Source: Mogibacterium sp. (GTDB lineage Bacteria > Bacillota > Clostridia > Peptostreptococcales > Anaerovoracaceae). Taken from it: 6,312 nucleotides of DNA. This document shows positions 1 to 5,716 of this stretch, piece after piece (the stretch's first letter is position 1; the number at the start of each line of letters is the position of its first letter). The notes beneath the pieces are model-generated. The model searched no databases. It was not told the origin of the DNA and was given only the letters and a program-made list of their open reading frames with translations. The position numbers were made by a program, and so were the translations under genes. The stretch lies in assembly GCA_017434685.1 (NCBI GenBank), contig JAFREV010000190.1, positions 1 through 6,312 on the forward strand. The letters run 5' to 3'.

Positions 1-1559
1 GCGGCGGCCTGGGGATGCTGGCTATAGGTGCAGGCGGCATGGACGTTGCAGTGGCCATGGGCGGCGGAGCTTATTATATTCCTATGCCGGGCATGATCAG
101 AGTTAATCTCACAGGAAAACTTCAGGGTGGTGCCAGCGCCAAGGATGTCATCCTCGAGGTGCTCAGACAACTCACCGTTAAAGGCGGCGTCGGATATATT
201 GTAGAGTATGCAGGTAAGGGCGTTAAGACTCTCACGGTACCGGAGCGTTGCACCATCACCAATATGGGAGCTGAGCTCGGAGCTACTACTTCTATATTCC
301 CGAGCGATGAAATAACAAAAGCATTCTTTAAGGCACAGGACCGCGAGGGAGATTGGAAGGAGCTCTCAAGTGATGCAGACGCAGTTTATGATAAGGAAAT
401 CAGCGTAGATCTTTCGACGCTTAAACCACTTGCAGCTTGTCCTCACAGCCCGGATAACGTAAAGCCGGTAGCAGAGCTCGGGGATATCAAGGTGGATCAG
501 GTCTGCATAGGATCCTGCACGAACTCATCCCTGACGGACATGCTCAAGGTAGCAGCTATGCTGAAGGGTAAGACAATAGATGACAGCGTAAGCCTTTCGA
601 TCTCACCGGGATCGAGGCAGGTGTTCTCGATGCTCGCAGAGTGCGGGGCGCTTACAGATCTCATCGATGCGGGAGCCAGAGTGCTCGAATGTGCATGCGG
701 ACCGTGCATAGGTATGGGATTTTCGCCTAACTCCGCCGGAGTTTCTCTCAGAACATTTAACAGAAACTTCCTCGGCCGCTCCGGAACAAAAGACGGACAG
801 GTTTATCTCGTATCTCCTGAGACCGCAGCCGCATCCGCTCTTACGGGATACATCACTGCAGGAGAGGGCGCAGATATCTCGGTATATGATGTGCCGGAGA
901 AATTCAGAATTAACGACAGCGGATTTATCGCACCTCTCGACGAAGAGGCTGCAAAGACGGCAGAAGTTCTCAAGGGACCGAACATCAAGCCGTTCCCTGA
1001 GACAAGACCTCTCGGAGATACGCTGGAAGCAGAACTCATACTTAAGACGGGAGATAATATTACAACAGACCACATCATGCCGGCAGGTTCAAAGATACTG
1101 CCGTACAGATCGAACATTCCTCATCTGACGCAGTACTGCTTCGAGGTGGTAGATCCGGAGTTCCCTGCACGCGCTCAGGCGGCGGGCTCAGGCATAATAG
1201 TCGGCGGACAGAACTACGGACAGGGCTCATCCCGTGAGCACGCCGCGCTCGTTCCACTCGCACTTGGCATCAGAGCAGTAATCGCCAAGTCCTTCGCGCG
1301 CATCCACGCCGCGAACCTCGTAAATGCGGGAATAGTTCCGCTCATCTTCGAAAACGAGGCTGACTATGACAAGCTCGAGCAGGGAGACAAGCTGACCATC
1401 TCGAACATACACGAAGGTCTCAAGGAAAACAGACTCATCCTCAAGGTCAGTGGGGCGGACGGAAGAACAGCAGAGATTCCGCTGACGATGGAACTTGCAG
1501 ACAGACAAAAAGACATGCTGCTCGCAGGCGGACTTCTTAAATACACTGCTGCAAACTAA
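1..1559 (+). CDS. acn: Aconitate hydratase (aconitase), Aquifex type, 5'-truncated by window edge
   Basis: Interconverts citrate and isocitrate through cis-aconitate using a [4Fe-4S] cluster; cytoplasmic. The frame is open to the left edge and reads GGLG just before the ATG at 15. That matches the conserved GGLGMLAIGAGG stretch inside aconitase/LeuC proteins, so the ATG is internal. Numbering from that Met, the cluster ligands are Cys168 (in GSCTNSS) and Cys228 and Cys231 (in CGPCIG). The C-terminal swivel domain follows, with TTDHIMPAG at 350-358, QNYGQGSSREHAA at 399-411 (substrate-binding Ser/Arg loop) and KSFARIHAANLVNAGIVPL at 425-443. About 519 residues are visible. Members of this single-chain, LeuC/LeuD-like family are usually around 640-660, so roughly 120-140 N-terminal residues are probably missing. 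The Aquifex-type assignment comes from motif style and the short interdomain linker. 3-isopropylmalate dehydratase is unlikely because both domains are in one chain. It is followed after 79 bp by isocitrate dehydrogenase, the next enzyme in the pathway. Confidence 0.95.
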   Translation, partial: GGLGMLAIGAGGMDVAVAMGGGAYYIPMPGMIRVNLTGKLQGGASAKDVILEVLRQLTVKGGVGYIVEYAGKGVKTLTVPERCTITNMGAELGATTSIFPSDEITKAFFKAQDREGDWKELSSDADAVYDKEISVDLSTLKPLAACPHSPDNVKPVAELGDIKVDQVCIGSCTNSSLTDMLKVAAMLKGKTIDDSVSLSISPGSRQVFSMLAECGALTDLIDAGARVLECACGPCIGMGFSPNSAGVSLRTFNRNFLGRSGTKDGQVYLVSPETAAASALTGYITAGEGADISVYDVPEKFRINDSGFIAPLDEEAAKTAEVLKGPNIKPFPETRPLGDTLEAELILKTGDNITTDHIMPAGSKILPYRSNIPHLTQYCFEVVDPEFPARAQAAGSGIIVGGQNYGQGSSREHAALVPLALGIRAVIAKSFARIHAANLVNAGIVPLIFENEADYDKLEQGDKLTISNIHEGLKENRLILKVSGADGRTAEIPLTMELADRQKDMLLAGGLLKYTAAN

Positions 1560-1622
1560 GCTGCATGCTGAGTCGATAACAGTAAAAGATAATTCACGGA
1601 TTTAATCCTTATAAAAAGAAAC

Positions 1623-1626
1623 GGAG
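1623..1626 (+). promoter_or_regulatory. Ribosome binding site of isocitrate dehydrogenase, weak and distant
   Basis: GGAG lies 12 nt before the ATG at 1639, within a purine-rich stretch. This spacing is longer than the 6-8 nt seen for the three cit genes in this window, and the core is shorter than their AGGAGG or GGAGGG. No better-placed site exists. The ATG is still the likely start because the protein then aligns with the family N-terminus (PLVEMDGDEMTRI). Confidence 0.5.
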
Positions 1627-1638
1627 AAGTGCAAAGCC

Positions 1639-2847
1639 ATGGACAAGATTAAGATGACTACACCGCTCGTAGAGATGGACGGAGATGAAATGACCAGAAT
1701 ACTCTGGCAGCAGATCAAGGACGAACTCATACTTCCTTTCGTGGAGCTCAACACAGAGTATTACGATCTCGGACTGCCTGTAAGGGATGAGACCTCCGAC
1801 CAGATTACAAAGGATGCCGGAGAGGCTATCAAGAAATACGGTGTCGGTGTAAAGTGCGCAACTATTACACCGAACGCTCAGAGAATGGACGAGTACAAAC
1901 TTCACGAAATGTGGAAGAGCCCGAACGGAACCATCAGAGCGATACTCGACGGTACTGTTTTCAGAGCGCCTATCACGATCGACAAAATCAAACCGGTCGT
2001 AAAGAACTGGAAAAAACCTATCACCGTAGCGCGTCATGCATACGGAGACCTCTACAGAGGAACAGAGTATCGTGTACCTGAAAAGGGAGTTGCAACTCTG
2101 TCGTTCAAGGGCGAAAACGGAGCAGAATTTTCAGAGACGATTTACGACTTCGAGTGCCCGGGTATTCTGCAGGGAATCTACAATAAAGACAGTTCCATTG
2201 ATTCATTTGCCCACTCATGCTTCAAGTATGCAATCGAGACAAAGCAGGACCTCTGGTTCTCAGCTAAGGACACGATCTCCAAGAAGTACGATATGCATTT
2301 CCGCGACAGCTTCCAGAAGGTATACGACGAGTGTTATAAGGAGGCGTTTGAGAAACTCGGACTCGAGTATTTCTACACTCTGATCGATGACGCCATCGCA
2401 AGAGTTGTAAGAAGCGAAGGCGGATTCATCTGGGCTCTTAAGAACTACGACGGAGACGTAATGAGCGACATGGTTTCGACGGCATTCGGTTCGCTCGCCA
2501 TGATGACATCAGTGCTCTGCAGCCCGGACGGAAACTTCGAATATGAGGCGGCACACGGTACGGTAACCCGCCACTACTATAAATACCTCGAAGGAGAAGA
2601 GACATCGACCAACCCTATGGCCACTATCTTCGCTTGGAGCGGAGCTCTCAAAAAGAGAGGAGAGATGGACGGACTCAAGGATCTCGAGGCATTCGGAGAG
2701 AAACTGGAAGAGGCCTGCATCGATACGCTTAACGACGGCATCATGACCAAGGACCTCGTAGGACTCGTAGAGGACGGAAGTGCGAAGGCAGTTCTGACAA
2801 AGGACTTCATCGCCGAAATCAGAAAGAGACTCGAGAGCAAATTGTAA
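1639..2847 (+). CDS. icd: NADP-dependent isocitrate dehydrogenase, type II (eukaryote-like homodimer)
   Basis: Oxidative decarboxylation of isocitrate to 2-oxoglutarate with NADPH formation, or reductive carboxylation in reverse; cytoplasmic, Mg/Mn-dependent. At 402 residues it is complete and close in length to human IDH1 (414), which it resembles throughout. Substrate-site residues by correspondence with IDH1: Thr77 (TITP), Ser94 (KSPNGT, 93-98), Arg100, Arg109, Arg132 (RHAYGD, 132-137), Tyr139 and Lys210. Metal-binding acidic residues lie in LIDD (248-251) and in YDGDV (270-274). The coenzyme segment HGTVTRH (306-312) keeps the Arg-His pair that contacts the 2'-phosphate of NADP in this family, so NADP preference is expected. 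The E. coli-type Icd and the NAD-dependent forms differ in all these stretches. It lies between aconitase and citDEF, with gaps of 79 and 78 bp and no terminator on either side, so co-transcription is plausible. No key residue appears missing. Confidence 0.97.
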   Translation: MDKIKMTTPLVEMDGDEMTRILWQQIKDELILPFVELNTEYYDLGLPVRDETSDQITKDAGEAIKKYGVGVKCATITPNAQRMDEYKLHEMWKSPNGTIRAILDGTVFRAPITIDKIKPVVKNWKKPITVARHAYGDLYRGTEYRVPEKGVATLSFKGENGAEFSETIYDFECPGILQGIYNKDSSIDSFAHSCFKYAIETKQDLWFSAKDTISKKYDMHFRDSFQKVYDECYKEAFEKLGLEYFYTLIDDAIARVVRSEGGFIWALKNYDGDVMSDMVSTAFGSLAMMTSVLCSPDGNFEYEAAHGTVTRHYYKYLEGEETSTNPMATIFAWSGALKKRGEMDGLKDLEAFGEKLEEACIDTLNDGIMTKDLVGLVEDGSAKAVLTKDFIAEIRKRLESKL

Positions 2848-2851
2848 GGTT

Positions 2852-2894
2852 ATTGCACAATACAAGGAGTCTCAGACAAACTCAGCAGTGCAAT
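2852..2894 (+). repeat. Inverted repeats in the icd-citD gap (possible mRNA stem-loop or operator)
   Basis: ATTGCAC at 2852-2858 is the exact reverse complement of GTGCAAT at 2888-2894. A nested GAGT (2867-2870) pairs with ACTC (2880-2883), and CTCAG is directly repeated at 2871-2875 and 2881-2885. The left arm also sits in a compact dyad, TATTG-CA-CAATA (2851-2862), which looks like a small operator. No T-tract follows, so this is not an intrinsic terminator. It could be an mRNA stem separating icd from citDEF, a protein-binding site, or chance; the sequence cannot decide. Confidence 0.4.
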
Positions 2895-2909
2895 CTGAAG
2901 CTCTTTGGA

Positions 2910-2925
2910 AATCAGGAGGCTGATT
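2910..2925 (+). promoter_or_regulatory. citD ribosome binding site displayed in a hairpin
   Basis: AGGAGG at 2914-2919 lies 6 nt before the ATG at 2926 and fixes that start. AATCAG (2910-2915) and CTGATT (2920-2925) are perfect reverse complements around the tetraloop GAGG. The core of the site would therefore be held in the loop of a 6-bp stem that ends exactly at the start codon. An upstream CTGA (2895-2898) could pair with TCAG (2912-2915) instead, giving a competing fold. The binding site is secure; a regulatory role for the hairpin is inferred. Confidence 0.7.
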
Positions 2926-3222
2926 ATGAAGATTGTAAAGCCTGCTTCGGCAGGGACGCTCGAATCGAGCGACATTCAAATCCGAGTTGAGCCGGCAGAG
3001 CAGCCGGGAATCGAAGTGCATCTGACTTCGAGCGTAAAACAGCAATTCGGAAAGAAAATAATACAGGTCATACGCGACACCCTTGAGGAAATCGGAGTGA
3101 CGGATGCATATGTGGAGGCTGTGGACAAAGGCGCTCTTGACTGCGCAGTAAGAGCCAGGACGGCAGCCGCGGCATTCCGTGCGGCGGATAATACGGATTA
3201 TGAATGGAGGGTCAGATCATGA
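2926..3222 (+). CDS. citD: Citrate lyase gamma subunit (acyl carrier protein)
   Basis: The small carrier of citrate lyase. It bears the 2'-(5''-triphosphoribosyl)-3'-dephospho-CoA prosthetic group, on which acetyl and citryl thioesters are exchanged between CitF and CitE. The 98-residue product matches the family length. The N-terminus MKIVKPASAGTLESSD puts the modified serine at Ser14 of AGTLES, the same position as in Klebsiella CitD. The conserved DKGALDC lies at 67-73, followed by an R-A-R helix (76-78). The ATG at 2926 is chosen over an in-frame TTG at 2905 because it has an ideal AGGAGG and gives the canonical N-terminus. The C-terminal stretch after about residue 88 (DNTDYEWRVRS) is longer than in Klebsiella CitD. 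The stop overlaps the citE start as ATGA, which suggests translational coupling. Confidence 0.96.
   Translation: MKIVKPASAGTLESSDIQIRVEPAEQPGIEVHLTSSVKQQFGKKIIQVIRDTLEEIGVTDAYVEAVDKGALDCAVRARTAAAAFRAADNTDYEWRVRS
3206..3211 (+). promoter_or_regulatory. Ribosome binding site deciding the citE start
   Basis: GGAGGG inside the end of citD lies 7 nt before the ATG at 3219. An in-frame ATG at 3204 immediately precedes this site, has no good site of its own, and would add five residues not expected in the family. The start is therefore 3219, inside the 4-bp ATGA overlap with the citD stop. Confidence 0.85.
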
Positions 3223-4097
3223 GATTAAGAAGAACCATGATGTTCGTCCCGGGAAATAATCCGGGTATGATCAAAGACGCCGGAATATACGGGGCCGACT
3301 GTATAATGTTCGACCTCGAAGACTCCGTCGCAATTACCGAGAAGGACGCTGCGAGATTCCTCGTATACAGCGCTCTTACAACCCTCGATTACAGCCCGGC
3401 AGAAATAGTCGTAAGAATTAACGATCTCTCCTCGGGACTCGGAGTGCAGGACCTCGAGGCTATAGTCAGGGCCCGCCCTCATGTAATTCGTCTTCCGAAA
3501 ACGGAGACTGCACAGGATGTAATCGACTGCGAAAAAGAGATTGAAAGAATAGAAAAAGAGGCGGGCATACCTGTCGGAAGCACGGGCATGATGGCGGCTA
3601 TAGAAGGCGCCGAAGGAGTGCTTAATGCAGCTGAGATTGCCAAGTCTTCAAAGCGCCTCATCGGTATCGCGCTCGGTGCGGAGGACTACGTTACGGATCT
3701 TAAGACAACAAGATCGGACGGAACGGAGCTCGCGTTTGCCCGCGGCATGATAGTCAACGCAGCAAGAGCTGCGGGAATTGACGCGCTGGATACGGTTTAT
3801 TCCGATGTCAGCAATGAAGAGGGTTTCCTTGCCGAGGCTACGATTATCAAGAAGATGGGCTTCAGCGGCAAGAGCGTTATCAATCCGAGACAGATCGACC
3901 CTCTACACAGGCTGTTTAAGCCGAGCGATAAGGACATCGAGAAGGCCAGGGCTATCATGGAGGCTATAAGAGACGCCAACGCAAGGGGAAGCGGAGTTGC
4001 CTCTCTGAACGGTAAGATGATAGACAAGCCTGTAGTTACGCGTGCGAAGTACCTGCTTGAACTGGCGGGACTCGAGGAAGAGGCCGAGGAGGAATAG
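3219..4097 (+). CDS. citE: Citrate lyase beta subunit, (3S)-citryl-CoA (citryl-ACP) lyase
   Basis: Cleaves the citryl thioester carried on CitD to oxaloacetate and acetyl-ACP in a Mg-dependent step; cytoplasmic. The 292-residue product has the usual length for the HpcH/HpaI-aldolase/CitE superfamily, a TIM barrel. Visible motifs: RRTMMFVPGNNP at 4-15 (the family N-terminus), GADCIMFDLEDSV at 25-37, VVRIND at 64-69 with the substrate-binding Arg66, IRLPKTE at 90-96, MAAIEGAEG at 125-133 with the Mg ligand Glu129, LGAEDY at 152-157 with the Mg ligand Asp156, and GFSGKSVINPRQ at 214-225. Standalone CitE-like lyases share this fold, but the position between citD and citF identifies the citrate lyase subunit. 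The C-terminus is strongly acidic (EEEAEEE, 286-292). Its Glu codons also form the citF ribosome binding site. Confidence 0.96.
   Translation: MRLRRTMMFVPGNNPGMIKDAGIYGADCIMFDLEDSVAITEKDAARFLVYSALTTLDYSPAEIVVRINDLSSGLGVQDLEAIVRARPHVIRLPKTETAQDVIDCEKEIERIEKEAGIPVGSTGMMAAIEGAEGVLNAAEIAKSSKRLIGIALGAEDYVTDLKTTRSDGTELAFARGMIVNAARAAGIDALDTVYSDVSNEEGFLAEATIIKKMGFSGKSVINPRQIDPLHRLFKPSDKDIEKARAIMEAIRDANARGSGVASLNGKMIDKPVVTRAKYLLELAGLEEEAEEE
4087..4092 (+). promoter_or_regulatory. citF ribosome binding site within the end of citE
   Basis: AGGAGG lies 8 nt before the citF ATG at 4101 and is made by the GAG-GAG-GAA codons that end citE. Only 3 bp separate the citE stop from the citF start, so citF translation is probably coupled to citE. 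Confidence 0.85.
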
Positions 4098-4100
4098 ACG

Positions 4101-5636
4101 ATGGGTAGAGTGGATATTTCGAAGATACCAAATATCGATAAGATTAATTTCAACGGCGAATATACTCCGGAGGCCGTCACGCCTAAGAGCGAGGTCGAGA
4201 TGCCGAGCAAGGTGCTGCCTTCCATTCGCGACGCGATTATAGCGTCGGGGCTCAAGGACGGCATGACCATCTCGTTCCACCATCACTTCAGAAACGGTGA
4301 CTATGTAGTCAATATGGTAATGGATGAGATCGCCAAGCTGGGCATCAAGGATCTGACGGTGGCCGCAAGTTCGCTGGCATCGTGCCACGCACCGCTTATA
4401 GAGCACATCAAAAATGGTGTAATCACGCATATCGAGACCAGCGGAATGAGAGGCGAACTCGCAGAAGCCATCTCGAGAGGACTGATGGATACTCCTGTTG
4501 TGTTCAGGTCTCACGGCGGAAGAGCGGATGCGATTAAGAATGATGAAATACATATCGACGTGGCATTTCTTGGTGCACCGTCATGCGACGTGCTTGGCAA
4601 TGCAAACGGATATACGAGAGATGAGTCGGGAGCCACGATGTGCGGCTCGCTCGGTTACGCAAAAGTAGACGCTGAGTTTTCGGATTGCGCAATAGTAATC
4701 ACCGACCACATCGTTCCTTATCCTAATACACCGCTTGCACTACCTGCGGTACACATCAGATATGTGGTAGAGGTAGAGGAACTCGGAGATCCGGAAGGAA
4801 TCATGAGCGGAGCTACGCGCTATACAAAAAATCCAAAAGAGCTGATGATAGCAAAGAATGCGGCAAATGTAATCGAACATTCCGGATATTTCTATGACGG
4901 ATTTGCGATGCAGATGGGTTCCGGCGGAGCGGCTCTTGCGACTGCGAGATTCCTTCGCGAAAAGATGGAGGAGAAGGGCATTAAGGCCCACTTCGCCCTC
5001 GGCGGAATCACAGGCCAGATCGTAGAAATGCACGAGGCCGGGCTTATCAAGAAGATACTGGATGTTCAGTCCTTCGACCTCACAGCTGCCGAATCCCTTA
5101 AGAATAACAGATTCCATACGCAGATAGACGGATGCTTCTATGCGGGATACGACTACAAGGGCGCCGCTGTAAATGCACTCGACTTCGTGGTGCTGTCCGC
5201 TCTTGAAATCGATACGGACTTTAATGTAAATGTACTGACGGGTTCTGACGGAGTTATCCGAGGCGCCATAGGAGGCCATCCTGACACAGCGGCCGGTGCC
5301 AAAATGTCCGTGGTCGTAGCACCTCTTACAAGAGGCCGCATACCGACTATAGTAGACAGGGTAAACACGGTAGTAACTCCGGGCATCACGGTTGACGTGG
5401 TCGTAACAGATCAGGGAATTGCCGTCAATCCTAACAGACCGGATATCATCGAAAAACTCGAGGCGGCAGATATACTTCTGACCGATATTGAATCGCTGAA
5501 GGTAAGGGCCGAGAAGATAGTAGGAAAGCCTGATCCGATTAAGTTTAAAGACAGAGTCGTGGCACTTTCGCTCTACCGAGACAATTCAATAATCGATGTG
5601 ATTCGTCAGATAGACGAGGATGACGAAGACGAATAA
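4101..5636 (+). CDS. citF: Citrate lyase alpha subunit, citrate:acetyl-ACP transferase
   Basis: Swaps acetate for citrate on the CitD thioester, forming citryl-ACP for CitE to cleave; part of the cytoplasmic citrate lyase complex. The 511-residue product is complete and matches CitF from end to end. Motifs: GMTISFHHHFRNGD at 54-67, PLIEHIKNGV at 98-107, SHGGR at 137-141, IDVAFLGAPSCD at 152-163 followed by GNANG, CGSLGYAKVDA at 181-191, VIEHSGYFYDGF at 257-268, GSGGAALA at 273-280, GGITGQIVEMHEAGLIK at 301-317, SALEIDTDFNVNVLTGSDGV at 366-385, GGHPDTAAGAK at 391-401, and RVTDQG-type VVVTDQGIAVNP at 433-444. The family end (YRDNSIIDVIRQI, 492-504) is followed by an acidic tail, DEDDEDE (505-511), where Klebsiella CitF has only a few unrelated residues. 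It is the last gene before the terminator. No citX or citG follows on this strand. Confidence 0.97.
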   Translation: MGRVDISKIPNIDKINFNGEYTPEAVTPKSEVEMPSKVLPSIRDAIIASGLKDGMTISFHHHFRNGDYVVNMVMDEIAKLGIKDLTVAASSLASCHAPLIEHIKNGVITHIETSGMRGELAEAISRGLMDTPVVFRSHGGRADAIKNDEIHIDVAFLGAPSCDVLGNANGYTRDESGATMCGSLGYAKVDAEFSDCAIVITDHIVPYPNTPLALPAVHIRYVVEVEELGDPEGIMSGATRYTKNPKELMIAKNAANVIEHSGYFYDGFAMQMGSGGAALATARFLREKMEEKGIKAHFALGGITGQIVEMHEAGLIKKILDVQSFDLTAAESLKNNRFHTQIDGCFYAGYDYKGAAVNALDFVVLSALEIDTDFNVNVLTGSDGVIRGAIGGHPDTAAGAKMSVVVAPLTRGRIPTIVDRVNTVVTPGITVDVVVTDQGIAVNPNRPDIIEKLEAADILLTDIESLKVRAEKIVGKPDPIKFKDRVVALSLYRDNSIIDVIRQIDEDDEDE

Positions 5637-5655
5637 GAGCAAGAAAAGATAATAC

Positions 5656-5694
5656 AAAACGCCGGATTTCGAAGATAACGAAAACCGGCGTTTT
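5656..5694. terminator. Bidirectional intrinsic terminator between citF and the LysR-type gene
   Basis: AAAACGCCGG (5656-5665) pairs perfectly with CCGGCGTTTT (5685-5694). After an A/A mismatch the stem continues with TTTCG (5667-5671) and CGAAA (5679-5683) around a 7-nt loop. The flanking A-tract and T-tract give a U-run in either direction. The position, 20 bp after the citF stop and 22 bp beyond the stop of the converging regulator, fits termination of both transcripts. Confidence 0.92.
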
Positions 5695-5716
5695 ACTGTT
5701 CCTGAATTATCTCTGT

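Noticed and set aside
15..17. ATG as the start of the aconitase gene
   Set aside because: The frame is open to the left edge and the preceding codons encode GGLG, a conserved internal part of the family; the real start is off the window.
1598..1608. GGAT-TTA-ATCC hairpin in the acn-icd gap as a terminator
   Set aside because: The stem has only 4 bp with a 3-nt loop and is followed by an A-rich rather than T-rich run.
1610..1615. TATAAA in the acn-icd gap as a promoter -10 box
   Set aside because: No -35 match lies about 17 nt upstream, and transcription would begin on the ribosome binding site itself.
1609..2037. 142-codon open frame on the - strand over the start of icd
   Set aside because: It is antisense to a conserved enzyme and has no domain or supporting neighbour.
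2888..2923. GTG mini-ORF of 11 codons ending on the citD ribosome binding site, as a possible leader peptide
   Set aside because: The nearest Shine-Dalgarno-like AAGGAG (2864-2869) is 18 nt away, too far, and the peptide has no codon bias suggesting attenuation.
2905..2925. TTG at 2905 as the citD start
   Set aside because: It would add MEIRRLI before the canonical N-terminus and use a rare start, while the ATG at 2926 has an ideal AGGAGG and places the modified serine at position 14.
3903..4553. 216-codon open frame on the - strand across citE and citF
   Set aside because: It lies wholly antisense to two well-conserved genes, has no recognisable domain, and is an expected by-product of their codon use.
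4740..5279. 179-codon open frame on the - strand inside citF
   Set aside because: It is antisense to strongly conserved CitF motifs, has Cys/Ser/Arg-rich composition typical of shadow frames, and resembles no family I know.
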